A DNA stretch of 64,000 nt, taken from the NCBI RefSeq assembly GCF_030463565.1, contig NC_134653.1, positions 29,945,150 to 30,009,149 of the forward strand, in the 5' to 3' direction. This DNA is from Pelecanus crispus. Its lineage: Eukaryota; Chordata; Aves; Pelecaniformes; Pelecanidae. Shown here one piece after another: positions 36,899-63,578 of this stretch (positions within the stretch are counted from its first letter, which is position 1; every line of letters begins with the position of its first letter). The position numbers and the translations under genes were made by a program. The notes under the pieces were generated by a model. It ran no database searches, had not been told where the DNA came from, and was given only the letters and a program-made list of their open reading frames with translations.

Positions 36899-37068
36899 TT
36901 TATTAAATAATTAAGATACAAAAATGTCCCATCATGCTCAGTGTTCGGGTGCTGCCACTTTTGGTGGAGCACGATGACCCTGTCAGTGTTTGAGCTTCAT
37001 CTCGGCTGCGCAGAAGCTGCCGTGGGAAGAGACACAGCCCCAAGGTCCCCCACCGCTGCACAGAGCGG
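36899..37068 (-). other. SRRD 3' UTR with poly(A) signal
   Basis: On the minus strand the stop at 37071-37069 is followed by about 165 bases ending at a consensus AATAAA (plus-strand tttatt at 36899-36904). The site fits the last exon of SRRD. Confidence 0.7.
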
Positions 37069-38785
37069 TCAGGACTCCACAGCAGCAGGACTGCGCTGGT
37101 CAGCTTTGTCCTCCTTCCTGATGATCTCCAAGTCGTCACAGTCTTGGTACGTTGGCTCCTCCACAAAGTCCCAGACCTCAGGGGGGAGTTCCTTCAGTTT
37201 TTGCAAGGGAAACCAGTGGACGGAGGTGTCGTTAAAGGTGTCCAGGTACCGAGGGTGAGCGGGGAGTGCCACTTCCTCTGTCCCTTTCAAGACCTAAGGA
37301 GCATTTGGGGAAAAGGTTACGTATGATGCAGAAGAACTGTTCTGCAAAGTTCAGTTAAGAGTCGGTGAAGATGAGGATGGTGTTTGGTTAACCCCAGCCT
37401 TGTGTGCAGCGTGTTCTGCAGATAACGTAGAACGATCCTAAAGCAATTCATTTTTACATTGTAGTGGCCAGGAAAAAAGGTTTTAAAAATAACCACCCTC
37501 GTTTCCAACTGCAATTAATTTCTTTTCTCATTAAAAGGTGCTTTTCAGCGCAAACAAAAAATGTTTAAAAAACTAGTGACTCATACCTTTGCTATGTAAG
37601 AATAATCTCTCTGCAATACTCTTGACAGCAATCTAGAATAACACAAGGTAACCAGCATTAGACAATTTTTCTCAGCAGGCGTGTGGGATAGAAAAAGTGG
37701 GAGATGGCTGACGACTGCAAATGGGACAGCAAGTGGAAAATGAGCAAAATCTGGAAATCGCTGTCAGAAGCAATACAGAAAAAAAAAAAAAAAGGAGTAC
37801 AGGAAGCAAGGAAGCAGCAAACGGAGGCAAGGAGCAGCAAACGCTGCTGGAGGCACCAGAACCTTTCCCTGGGGGAGCTGCACGCACCTTTCCTCAATTC
37901 CTCTGAAGCTGTTGCCGATGATGATCATTTTGGACAGTGCCCCTGCGGACCAGTTCCTCCACAGAAGGTTGTTGTACAAGGCTTTCCCGCAGTGCACCAT
38001 GTAAAACAGCGTGGCCGATCCCTCAACGCTGTGCTTCCCCTCCTGCACATAAACCAACGCCTCCCGTTACGGCGGAGCCCGGGGCGGGCTGGCCCCGGGA
38101 GCCCCGCAGCGCCGGGGATGGGGGTCCAGCCCTGCGGGCCCGCTCACCTCGTTGTCCGGGAGCAGCCGCAGCCCCAGCTGCCCCAGCGCCGCCGCCTCCT
38201 GGGCGGAGAAGGCCGGGTCGAAGAGGGAGCAGCGCCCCGGCGGCACCTGCGGGGAGAGGCGCGGCCGTGGGCGCGGGCCGGGGGAACCCCCGGGAACCCC
38301 CGGTGTCCCCTGCCCCGGTCCCCCCGTCCTCACCCCCAGCTCCTCCAGCAGCAGCAGCAGGAAGGCCAGCTGGTGCCGGGCGGCCGGGCAGCCGCTGAAC
38401 CGCCCCAGGCCGTAGCAGACGCAGCGGGCGGGCGGCTCCGCGCTGCCGCCCAGCGGGGCCCGCACGGCTCCTGCGGGCAGGGAGAGAAGCGTCAGGCCCG
38501 GCGGGGCGGCGGCGGCGGGCGGGCCCGTCCTCTCCCCCCCCGCCCCGCCCCGGCTCCCCGCACGCACCGGCGCTCGCCGCCCAGAAGCCGGAGCTCAGCA
38601 GATCGTCCCTGCGGGGAGAGCGCAGCGTCAGCGGGGCCCGGGGCGGGGAGGGACGCGGGGGGGGCGGGCACTCACCGCGCCTCCCGCAGCCGCCGCAGCA
38701 CCGCGCCGCCCTCCGCCTCCGCCCGGCCCCGCCGCGGCCGCCGCCCGCCCGCCGGGCGCCACCCGTCCCCTGCCGCCGCCGCCAT
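37069..38785 (-). CDS. SRRD: SRR1 domain-containing protein, seven coding exons, 270 aa
   Basis: SRRD belongs to the SRR1 family (plant SENSITIVITY TO RED LIGHT REDUCED 1, yeast Ber1). Its biochemical role is not well known; links to heme metabolism and the clock have been reported in mammals. Coding exons on the minus strand: 38785-38676, 38608-38568, 38470-38334, 38246-38148, 38042-37888, 37632-37587, 37293-37069, summing to 813 bases. Exon 1 is Ala/Arg/Gly-rich and ends VLRRLREAR. The SRR1 core follows: [20 protein letters not shown] at about 64-83, then CSLFDPAF, then [17 protein letters not shown] and [12 protein letters not shown] at about 139-176. The tail has [14 protein letters not shown] and [12 protein letters not shown], as in human SRRD. 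The human protein is longer (339 aa as remembered), mostly at the N-terminus, so a longer start in the GC-rich region is possible. The first five exons sit within a dense CpG-rich block with introns under 120 bp. Confidence 0.93.
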
Positions 38786-38980
38786 GCGCCGCCCTCTCGG
38801 CCGCCGTAGCGCGGGCGGTCACGTGCCGCCGTCACGTGCCGCCGTCACGGGCGCGGCGGCCGCCTCCCGGAAGCGGCGGCGGAGAGGCCGGGCAGCTCAG
38901 CCCCGGTGGCGGCGAGCCCCGCCGGAGGGACAGCCCTTCCCTCGGCTCGTCCCGCCGCGGCCGCCGGCAGCCCGACGCCG
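38786..38980. promoter_or_regulatory. Bidirectional SRRD/HPS4 promoter with tandem CACGTG motifs
   Basis: Only 195 bp separate the SRRD start codon (minus) from the HPS4 start codon (plus). The interval is CpG-rich and lacks a TATA box. A 13-bp unit, gtcacgtgccgcc, occurs twice in perfect tandem (38818-38830 and 38831-38843) and a third, degenerate copy starts at 38844 (gtcacgg). The two intact copies hold E-boxes CACGTG at 38820-38825 and 38833-38838. An ETS-type ccggaag lies at 38867-38873. CACGTG preceded by GT is the core bound by USF and MiT/TFE factors (MITF, TFEB, TFE3), which drive melanosome and lysosome genes; HPS4 serves exactly those organelles. The motifs are seen; the factor is inferred. 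Confidence 0.75.
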
Positions 38981-53644
<14,664 letters not shown>

Positions 53645-54785
53645 ACTGATGCACTGAAGCAACATGTCTCAGCCAGTGCTGAAAGTTAGTTCATCTCCAA
53701 TAAGTAAAATCTCAAAGCCATTTATTCTGTAGGAGGCACAAGGCTCTGTGCTACATCTGTGCGGTCTGCAGCCTGCCTTGCCCCGAGGAAGGGGCACTCA
53801 CTGCCCTGTTCCTGCAGCACGTTTTGTGCTAGTGCAGAGTATCATTGACGTTAGCACTTACCAAAGACCGCAGAGAGAAAATAGCTGTGCTGTTGTGCTT
53901 GGTTTACATTGACTCTAGGACTATTCATGGTGCTCTGCTGCCACAGGCAGAGGCTCCTGGAGTGCCTTGACCTAAAGTAAAACCTCTTCTTGCTCTAAGC
54001 TACACAGACACCAGGCTACTGGGCAGTACTGGCTTTCAGAGATGTCAGTCAGACACTGCATCTGCATGGAGTTCTGTGCCTACATTTGCCCGGTCAGACT
54101 TGGGCTTTATTTATATCTCTTCCTCTATAGAAATGATCCCCTGCCATGACATAATGCCTTACCTTGATTAACAGAGCCTGCATGTTCTCAGACTGGAATA
54201 GAACAAGTGCTGCGAAACTCGTAATCCTCCTACAGGTGCCATCAGGAGGTTTTTATACTGTAGCTATACAAGTATACAAGGATCAGGGAGATCCTTGTCC
54301 CTCCATGCGTGCCTGATTGGTGATTGTGCAGCACAGCACTGCCTTCCCCGCTGCCCCCCAACGCAGCTGTAACCTGCCGGCCTCTCAAGGGGCCGTGGTG
54401 ATGGTGGTGGTGGTATGAATGCACTACACCTCCTGCCTGCTCCTCGGCCTTCTGCTTCCTTCCCTCCCTCCTGTTGAAGGACCTTGTTTCACGTCCTTGC
54501 TCTTGCTGCTCAATTTGTCTACACTCTGTTGACAGAAAAGGCAAGCGGGAGCCCCTTAAGCTAATGGGACCAAAGAGGTTTTGTAGCTCCTCGGCAGCTG
54601 TTCTCTTGCTACTCAGACAGACGCCGTGTCCCCTGTGAGTGGCTGGCTGGGCGGGGATTGGCAGTGACGGCTGCTTAGACCTGAGTGATGGATACCTGTG
54701 TCTGTGCTGTATGTTTCAAAGCCTGCTGCTGTTACATACACGCACATCACTGTGAAAATAAAAGAGTCTCCAAGACTCATCCAAG
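53645..54785 (+). other. HPS4 3' UTR with poly(A) signal
   Basis: The last HPS4 exon continues past the TGA at 53642-53644. The best poly(A) signal is aataaa at 54757-54762, followed about 45 bases on by a GT-rich stretch (ttggttgttgtgtttgtg) like a downstream element. This gives a UTR of about 1.1 kb. Earlier weak candidates such as ccaataag near 53699 are not consensus. The UTR holds a short GGT run at 54402-54414. Confidence 0.55.
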
Positions 54786-56984
54786 CGGCCTGAGTCCCAC
54801 TTACTGCTTGGTTGTTGTGTTTGTGATTCATGGTGTGAGGGTTTGGGGTTGGGTGACCCGTTACCCCGACTTAGCTCCCTGCCAAGGGCGAATTTCTGGG
54901 CTGGTGGGGTTGAACAGGCAGTGCCTGTTGCTTCGATCACTTCTGCAAAGTAGCTACTTGTCAGGGTCTTAGAAGGTTGCTAAAGGTAGATGTATTACTG
55001 ACTTTAGCATGAAATGGTGAGCAGACTTGCCGCCAGTGTTAGCCGAGCACTCCTGGGAGATGGACATGGCAAAGTTGCCATCATCACAACTGCTAGTTCT
55101 ACTCTGGCGGCAGACAATTCCCAAGGTAGCTCTGCCATGGCAGGGCTCCTCTGCAGACCTTGGCTGGGAAATTCAGTGGACTCTAGAGGAATAGCCAGCT
55201 GCTGGCCCGGGGGGTGTCTGGGCATGGATTGCCATCTGGCTTCCAGCTCCGGCAGCGGAGGGGGTGTTTCAGCAGCAGAAGAGCTGTGTGATGCTGCTCC
55301 TGTTCCTGCAGTCCTCCTTGTGGGGACTATAGGAGTGGAACTGCTCTGCAGTAAAGTACTATCAGTTGCCTGTTGGCTAATGGTAGTGTAGATGTGAAAC
55401 ATCACTGGAAAGCCTGAACTACAGCCATCCAGGAGACCTCCTGCCTCGGTGGTGCCCATGCAGAAGGGGGTACAGCGTGAGGCACTGCTTCCCTGAGTTA
55501 CAGACAAGCTGCTTTGATTCTGGAGTGCAGCATAGAGAGGCACCAGGTAGGCGAGGGACGAGGTGGTGGGAGAAGGCAGGAGGAAAGACAGTTGTGTGCT
55601 CCAGCCCTCTTGCGATGCTCTGGGCTCCTCTGACATGCTGAGCCAAGAGGCTGCCTCTGTTAGATGCTGCTGCTCTGTCTGTCTCCTCTCAGCGCCCTCG
55701 ACAGCCCTGATCCAGGTTCCCTCTGTGATGCTCGGGAGGCAAGGAAGCCTCGGACTGCCAGAAGGAGCAGTGAGACAGCAGGCAGGGCTGCGAGGCAGCT
55801 CCAGACTGCTTTGCTTCCCCGAGGGAGATCCTGCTGTCTCATAGCTGGGTGTTTTGGGAAGTGGTTGTGTGCTCTATCAGGAAATGCGAAGAAGTTGAAG
55901 GAAAAGCCTGAGAGGGACAGGAGGGAGTTCTGGCACAGCAGCAAAGCACAAAATAGATGCTTTTGCCTGCTGTCGTCAGGAATCTTCCACGACAATCTGC
56001 TGTGCCGTCTGTCGGCAGTGGAACAGCTGGGGTGGCTTCATTCCCTTTTGCTTCTTGAACTGCATCTGGCCACCAAGACCTATTTCTGTCCTTTGATCGT
56101 TAGAAGGAAAGTTGTCTTGGGGTAGTACAGCAAAGAGCTCCAGGCCCTTGACTTAATGCTTGCGTTGCAGAGAGGATGTTTAAAAATTGGTCATTTTGAG
56201 TATAACAAGATGAGGAGCAGCTGCTGCTCTGGCTTTGTCCTGTCTGAGCATGTGAGAGTGCTGCTAACGATGGCCAAGGGTCTCGCGCTGAGTGATTTCT
56301 TGCATTGCCAAACTGTCCCTGCGCTCGGGGCAGTGTTGGGCACTGGCTTTCAGGCAGTTGGGCAGGAACTGAGCGGCAGCCCAGCACCCTCCACCCCAGA
56401 ACTGCTCCTGACGAGGCTGCCTGCTGCCTTTGATGCGTCAGTGCAGGCAGCTGGAAGCATTTTCCAGAATGGCTTATTTGAAGACTCTCCGGCAGGCTGG
56501 TGGCCCTGCTGCGGAGCCTGGAGAGCATGCTGAGCTGGGGAGCCGGCGGGTCCATGGCTGTTTGTGTTGCTGACTGGTGAGGGTCTCTGCTGCCTTGGGA
56601 TGCTGTAACCTGCAGGCTGTGCCGGCTGCCTGGCTCTGCAGCGCCTGGACCGGAGGGGTATGGTAGATGCAGGGAGATCCAAAGCAGATACTCCCTGCGC
56701 TCCTTGGCAGCGTGGGCTACGGGTGAAATCTGGGCCAGCGGGGCTGTAACTGGTCAGGACAGAAGTGCCACAGGGCTGGGTATTTTAAAGCAATACCCTT
56801 GCTCACCGTATCGCTTGCAAACTCTGCCTGGGCCCATCCCCTCCTCCCACCCTGGAGCTCCTGCTTTTCCCACCAGCAACCGGCTGAGCCGCTGGGGTAA
56901 GCAGGACCCAACCCCTCAGTGTTTTGCTTGGCCCTGGAATAGTTACACCAGCAGGCAGAGCCCATTCTGTTTTCAGCACGACTG
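54786..56984. other. Spacer between convergent HPS4 and ASPHD2
   Basis: About 2.2 kb lies between the plus-strand HPS4 poly(A) site and the minus-strand ASPHD2 poly(A) signal. It has open frames up to 210 codons on the minus strand (near 55004-55636), but their composition is low in complexity, no family is recognised, and no splice pattern or promoter goes with them. I see no repeat that I can name. Confidence 0.45.
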
Positions 56985-58601
56985 TTTATTGATAATCTTT
57001 GCTTATCCACTGTATGAATGTTACCAAACTGTAAGACAGTTACCAAGCCAGCCTGCTTCCTCAGGGTCTGGTTCCAGGTAGTCAATGCGTGTAGAAATCA
57101 TGCACTTCAGACATTCTGTAACAAGACAGGTGTAAAAAATATCTCGGATGTATTTGAAATCTCTGCCTTATCTTGCAATCTAATCACTGAAAAACCTGTA
57201 AAGAAATCATAGGGGAGCGGGGCTGCGTTCCCTCCCGGGCAGGGCGCAAAGGCGAGCGGTCTCCAGAGCTGTGCCGATGCCAACAAGCCTGGCAGAGCCG
57301 CTTCCCAACCAGAGGCGCAAGGACGGTGGTGAGCATCCACGACACGCTGCGCTTCAAGTGTAGCATGTTATAAACTGTACAGTAGCTCTGTACCCCAAAA
57401 CCCCCAAACAAACCCTGGATGCTGGGTGACTTCAGGAAAAGCATGTTGGTTGCTGGGTGGGCAGGACTCCCGGGGGGTGGAGGGCTCCTTCCTCGGGCCG
57501 CAGAATTAAACACCCCCTGCCTTTGGAAACCTTTCCTTTGCTGTCAGGTATGTGTGAGCTGCCCTGGCTCCAGGAAAGATCGGAGCAGCAGAAGGAAGCG
57601 TGACCTCCTTTCTCCCCTGGCCTTTGTCTACAGACAAACAAAAGCCCTGCGCTGCATTCCCAAAGTGTCCCTGCCCCTGTGGGGGCTTCCCAACTTGAGC
57701 TGTGAAAACCAAAGGTTGCAGATAAAGCAAGGAGGGGATGTAGGCAATCGATAACACCCTTGGTCAGATTAAAGAGCAGGGCTCGATGTGTGCTGTCCCC
57801 TCGACAGGGTGTATGTCGGAGTGCTGCTGGGCTTGCTGCCTTGCTGGGGCCGGGGGCACCTGCAGCTGCGAGGGCAGGCAGGGAGCCGGCATCGTGCCCT
57901 CCTCCCTGCCCGTGTGGCAAAAAGGTTTCTCAAGGCAGGAGGACCGGAGAGCCACGTGCCGGGGTGCTGCTGGCATGCGAGGGAGGAAGCAGGAGCTCTT
58001 TGCGGGCAGAGCGTTGCCCTGCCTGCGCTGCCCTGTCTGCCCCAGCCTGAGCAGCCCCTGCCCAGCGGGTGTTTTGTGCCCGCTGCAGCCCCCAGTGTCC
58101 ATCCGTCCGTCCATCTATCCATCCGGGGACTGCAACCGGGACAGGGGCAGGCTGAGCGCAACGCTGGGCCATTTGGCTGGTCTGCTGTTTTGGTGTGTGT
58201 ATGTGTGTTGTTCTTTTGATGACCACGAGAAGTTTTACATTATTACATTCAAACAAACACCCTTGGTTTTGTTACTCTACTTCTGAACACCGCAAAACAC
58301 AGTAGCAACATAACACGTACAAGAGTGGTGCTGCAGCTAACCACGGAGGGGAAGGCAATGCGCTGTCATGTTGGAAAATAATCCCTGAAGCCAACGATGG
58401 AAGGAAAGAGATGGGTGTTGATACACGTCGCAGTTTCCATTTACAAGAGCCCCTGGGAGGGAGGACCCCGAGGCCGTGTGCTGGGAGGAAGCTTCCAGTG
58501 CGGCAGGCATCCGCGTGCGGCGCTGGACCCACGGCGGAGCCGAGCCGGCACGGCCACCCGGCTGCCCACTGCCCTCAAACCCATGACACCGGGCAGCACC
58601 A
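56985..58601 (-). other. ASPHD2 3' UTR with poly(A) signal
   Basis: On the minus strand the TGA at 58604-58602 is followed by about 1.6 kb before the first consensus AATAAA (plus-strand tttatt, 56985-56990). AT-rich blocks near 57040-57210 and 57350-57420 stand out from the GC-rich surroundings, as conserved 3' UTR segments often do. A CATC/CGTC repeat lies inside at 58096-58126. The extent is inferred from the signal. Confidence 0.55.
58096..58126. repeat. Imperfect tetranucleotide repeat (CATC/CGTC)n
   Basis: The sequence gtccatccgtccgtccatct and its continuation form an imperfect 4-bp tandem repeat. It lies within the presumed 3' UTR of ASPHD2. It is a likely polymorphic microsatellite. 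Confidence 0.7.
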
Positions 58602-61600
58602 TCATCGTCCCGGGGCGAAGATAAAGTCGAGGGCTTGGCGCTCCGCGGCAGCAACGTTGGGGTGCCACAGGTCTACCATGAAGACCACGCGGGGACCCTC
58701 CTCCGGGGGACCTGGGTGGGATGCAAGCACGGGGTGAGGCTGCGCTCCCGCCCTGCTCCCGCAGGAGAGGCCAGCGCTTGCCCCAGCGCACGGGTGATGG
58801 GCTCCACCCCGGGAGGCTGCTGCCTGCACCCCCGGCAGAGCGTGCACCCGGCGGCAGGACCGGACAGCAGGGAGCTGTCTGCCTAGCGCAACCCCAGTAA
58901 ACACCACCTGCTCACTGGGAGCCCAGTGCCTCCAGCAGCCGGCATGGTCCTCCCTGCCAGGGCTCTGGTTTTGCTTTGGGCAATCAGACCCAAAGGTTTC
59001 CCGTCACAGCACAGCAGGCACAACGCTGAGCTTGCCCTCCTTGCAGCTGTGGCTCGGAGCTGTGTAGGGAGCTGCTGCTGCGCTATTCCAGCCTTCCCAG
59101 CCCCGCAGCTCTGCACTGAGCTACGCTTCCCAATTCCACAGCAGGGTTGATGTGGGAGCAACAGCTTTTGTTCTCCCACTCTCTTCACACGCTCCCCTGC
59201 GTAAAACAACACTGCTTGATGCTTTTATGCCATCGGCGACTAATGCCGGTTAATCTGGGAGAGCTGAAGTGGAACAGCCTCCATCAGTGATGGAGAGAGG
59301 CAACAAAACAGGCCGACGTGAAGCTTTTCTCCCTGCGCAGGAGACAAAGGCGCAGCTGGCACGTCAGTGCTGAGCTGCTGCCTTGCAACAGGGCTGCTGC
59401 AACCGGCAGCACTGCCACGAGCAAGGGCAAGAGGACGCCGAGGCTGTCAGCATCAGAACCTGCACCGCCCTGCAAAGCTCTAGGGGATGAAGGAAGCCTT
59501 TCCGTGCTGCTGTTGCGGGAGGGAGAGGATCACCGGGCCCTGTGCCGGGCTGGCAGCGCTGCGGGGCTGCAAGCAAGTCAGGGTGGGAGCGAGCCCTGGG
59601 GCAGGCTGAGGAGGGGGCTCCAGGGGCTCCACGGGGACGCTCCAGCACCCTGAAGCAGCAGGGAGCACGTGTGATGGGCAAGGATGCCAGGAACGGGGCT
59701 ACCGCCCTCCCCGGTGCAAGCCAAGGGCAGCGGCGCTGTAACCCCCATGGGACGCAGGTGCCTCCAGCCCTGCAGACGCCTTGGCAGGAGAAGGGACTGG
59801 GCGCAGTCGCCCTGCCTGCCTCCTCCTCCCCGGCCCCCTGGCACTGGCATCAGCACGAGATGAGGCTGTGAGGCCCGGCAAGCTGCGCGTTGTGCTTACC
59901 TTCGTGAAACGCCGTGTGCAGGAAGGAGTCGTCGAAGAGCAGGCAGCGGCCCTCAGCCCAGCACTGAGGCTCGCCCCCCACCACCAGCTCGCAGTTGCTC
60001 GGTGTCTTCAGACCTTCAAGCACAAAGAGGGAGGACAGGGCGGGTCAGGTGGTGCTGCGTTCCCTGGGACAAGGGAGCAGCCCTGAAATGTGAATGGTGA
60101 GCTCCACGCGAGCTCCATACTGCTGCCGAGGGGTTTCTTCCCTCCAGAGAGCACCAGCAGCAGCAGCACATGCTGTGCTGAACTCAGCGCATGGCAAAGT
60201 CCAGGGTTCAAAACATGCGCAAAGCTGGCACTGCATTTGCAAGCTGAACTCCGAGCCTGATGCAGCTCAGCCCCTGCCTGCTCCCTCCTGTCCCTCTGGT
60301 CCCCAGCTGCTGCTGGGCACCCCCCTGCAGTTGCTCGCTGTACCCCAACTTGCTCAGCATTGTGCACACTCTCTTTTGCACCTGGAACGGCCATCAAGTC
60401 CCCGGAGCCCACAAACACAGGGTGTACGTAGGAAGCCAGTTTCCTGGTGCATTTTCTGGCTTCAGGACCAAAGGCAGAGCCTGCCCTTTCCTTCCTCCAG
60501 CTCTGCTGCAATTACCCTGCCCACTGCAAGGCTGGAGTAGGAGGAAATGCCGCACTGGGACTTGAGAAATGGGCTCAATTCCTGGCTCTGCCACAAGCTC
60601 CCCATTTGACCTTGCGTCACTCAGCATCTGCCTTGTCACTCAGTCCCCCACGCGAGACGCTGCCAGTCGGTCCCCCACCAGGCAGCTGTAAGAACAGAAA
60701 TTCAGGGGAGGGTTGCAAAACCCCCATAAGGGATGAGGTTCTGTGAAGGCCACATGAAGAAGGGCAATCGTAGAAATAAAATGGGTCTTTTCCTAAAATA
60801 TTAGTGCAAGTCAGGCCAGTTTGACAAGGGTTGATCCCATCACCCCCTGCATCAGGAATGTCACCGCCCCACAGTGCCAGGGACTGCTGGAGCTGGTGCA
60901 GAGTCAACCTGCCCTGAGGATGCAGCTGTGGTGGAGAAAGGGGTCAGGGCTCATGTGGCTGGCAAATGGTAAGGATGCAGCAAATGAGCAGGAACGGATC
61001 TCACAGCGATGCCAAAACCAAGCGAGCGCAGCAGGGACTCCTAGCTGCCCAGGAGAGCTGGGAGCACAAAAAGCCGCTCTGCTTTTCTGACGGATGTTTC
61101 AAAGCCTACAAAACCCAAAGCCATTTCCCTGCACAACGGCCTCAGCTGGAGACGCTCCAGCTGGAAAGAGGTTGCTGAGCAGCCGGGGGAGGAGGCGGCC
61201 AGCGGCACGCAGCCTTTCCATCGCATCCGCACCCCGGGGGACGCTGCCCTGTCCCTCGGAGGGGCAGAGCCGGTGCCTGTGCTTGGCCCTGTGTTCAGCA
61301 GAGCAGTAGTGGGGTTGGGGTAAATCCTAGAGAGTGACTCGGCTATGCTGATGGCTGTTCTGGCTTTTCAGAGCAAGCTGGCCTGAAAGGGCTGGTTGTC
61401 TCTTAAATGCATCCATGCCCTGGCCACAGCAAGAGCCGAGTCCCCAGCACCGAGGTGGGGGTGTCGGTGAGCACACGAGCAGCCCGTTGGCGTGCCCTGG
61501 GCATGGTGCTGTGTCCTGGCTGGAGGGCCAGCAGCTGCGGAACAGATGGAGCTGGAAAATGTGGAAGGACAAGGGAATGACCCGCGTCGCTCATCTCCCC

Positions 61601-63578
61601 GGGGTGTGCGTGCTCCAGCTGGAGGGCTGGCCCCAGCTCCACACTGCCGGGGCAGGGTGCATTTGAGCCAGTTTGGACCTCGCCTCGCTGGCCCACTCCC
61701 AGGAACCGCTCTCAGCCCCTTGCAAGGAGAGCACATCTCCCCAGCACCCCAGAGAGAGGGGAGAGCTGGCGGCCGGGCAGTGGGCTGCCTCCTGGCACCA
61801 GCAAGGGCAGGTCCCGGCTCCCCAGTGATTCCCCAGGCCTGGAGAGCTCCTCGGATCAGCTCTGAAGACTGATTCCCATTCTAAATAAATGGCCAGTCAC
61901 CGCCTGAGTGTGTTTACCCAAGAAGAGTTGGCTGAACAAGCGTGTTCGGTGTTTGCCAGCAGGGCCCGTGTGGTGCCTCCCCCGGCACGATCTGCGCCGC
62001 TTCCAGCACGGCAGAGTCCCGACCATCTGTGCCGCGTGGGCTCTCCCCATCCCGGGCACCCGCGGGGCGGGGAGCACTGCGCTGCCAGCCCAGCTTGCCC
62101 CGCTGGAGGGGATACCCCGGGACCCCCCACCCCCGATTTGCACCAAAGCAGCATCTTTGCTCGCATTTCCCTGTGTCACACGCAGAGCACCCAAAACCCC
62201 AGGACCACCCAAAACTACCGGAGGGGCAGCGCTGGGAGACAGCTCGGTCCCTGGAGCAGCACCCCAGGCTGCCCCACATCCCGCGATGGGAGGTGAGGGT
62301 GCCTGCAGAGCAGGGGTTGTTCGGAGGCCCCTGGACAAAATCAGCGCTGTACCTCGCAACCAGCGAGAGCCCACGCCTCCAGGTCGGTGGGAGGAGGTGG
62401 TGAAATGCTCCTTCTGCCGAGCTGGGGACCCCGGAGAGGTCAGGCACCTGGGGGGACTGAGCGCCGGCCTCTCCTGGGGAGGCTGCTGCCACCAAAGCCC
62501 CAAAACCTCCTTCAGGCCAAAGCAGAGCAGGCACCTGAGCTGGCCCTGGGGCTGCAATTAGTGGCTGAACTCAGAGGGCATGGGGTGCAAGAGGCCTTCT
62601 CTGGGCTCCTGCACCCAGGCACGGCTGCAGCTCCCTGCACCGCCCATGGCAGGGACACCCAGCCAGGACGAACCACCCCGCTGGGCACTTACCTAGATGG
62701 CAGCGGATGCGGATGTTCGTGGGTCCGTAGTGCTCGGCAATGACAGTGCCCGGGCTCAGCACGGAGATGCACGCGTTCCCAAAGACATTGTTGCCAATGC
62801 AGGTGCGAAGGCTCCCGAGCAAGCGGTATGTCCGTGGGCACCTCCTGCAGTTCCTGGGCACGCACATGCCCTGGTTCACCAGGTAGAAGGTGAACCACTC
62901 CCCGCTGGGCGTGCTGTTCATTTTCCATCCTTGCGGGAGGCTGCAGTTTGAGAAAGCTTTGTAGAGAGTCTCAAACTCGCACAGGATGGTCTGGAAGTTG
63001 CGCTCCAGCAACTCCACGTCGTGCTTTTGAGCGTCCCGGGAGAAATAGGGCATGGTTGGCAAGTCTGGCAAGAAGAAGACTTCTGGCTTCTGGATGGACG
63101 GCCGGCTGTTGAGGTAGCGGCCCTGCTCGCGGATGCCCTTGTGGATCCTGCCCATGCCAGACCAGGAGTAGCGCTTGGCGTACTCCTGCAGGTTGTGGTA
63201 GAGTTTCTGGTTGAGCCCGTCGTGGTGCGTGCAGCGCACGCACTCGGGCGAGTGGCAGTAGACGTACCCGTTCTGCACGCCGTTGGCCTCGGCGCTCTGC
63301 ATCAGGGCGTTGACGGTGGCGTAGGCGCGGGGCTGCTCCCGCCCCACGTGGTAGCAGTACCACACGAAGAGGACCAGGAGGCAGGCGACGGCGGCGAGGG
63401 CTGTGGCGTCGCAGTCCCGGAAAGACTGGATGCCAGTGGCGATGAAATCCCGGAGTCCATCCAGGGACCAGCTCCAGTCCATCAGCCACTCCAAAGACAT
63501 GGTGGTGCAGCGGGTGGTGGGTGCGTGCAGGGGGGCCGGGCGGTCAGTCCTCGTGGTCCTCAGAGGCACCCACACCAT
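58602..63578 (-). CDS. ASPHD2: Aspartate beta-hydroxylase domain-containing protein 2, three coding exons, 369 aa
   Basis: ASPHD2 is a type II membrane protein with an Asp/Asn beta-hydroxylase (ASPH-like) domain of the 2-oxoglutarate/Fe(II) family; its substrate is not established. Coding exons on the minus strand: 63578-62693, 60013-59900, 58711-58602; 1110 bases with stop. Residues about 57-77 ([20 protein letters not shown]) are the single membrane helix. A Cys-rich stretch ([12 protein letters not shown]) is at about 107-118. The catalytic domain covers about 180-365. By comparison with ASPH, the iron ligands are His283 (AEHYGPTN) and His328 ([11 protein letters not shown]), with no acidic third ligand, and Arg341 ([14 protein letters not shown]) likely holds 2-oxoglutarate. 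The length equals human ASPHD2. Two starts are possible: Met1 (MVWVPLRTT) and Met27 (MSLEWL), where strong conservation begins; I chose Met1 because the human protein has a like extension. Confidence 0.96.

Noticed and set aside
55004-55636. A 210-codon minus-strand frame between HPS4 and ASPHD2
   Set aside because: Ser/Pro/Thr-rich with no recognisable family, no poly(A) or promoter pairing, and an opposite-strand frame of similar quality overlaps it.
61856-62557. Overlapping open frames of over 200 codons on both strands between ASPHD2 exons
   Set aside because: They lie in an ASPHD2 intron, overlap one another on opposite strands, and resemble no protein; no splice or promoter signals support them.
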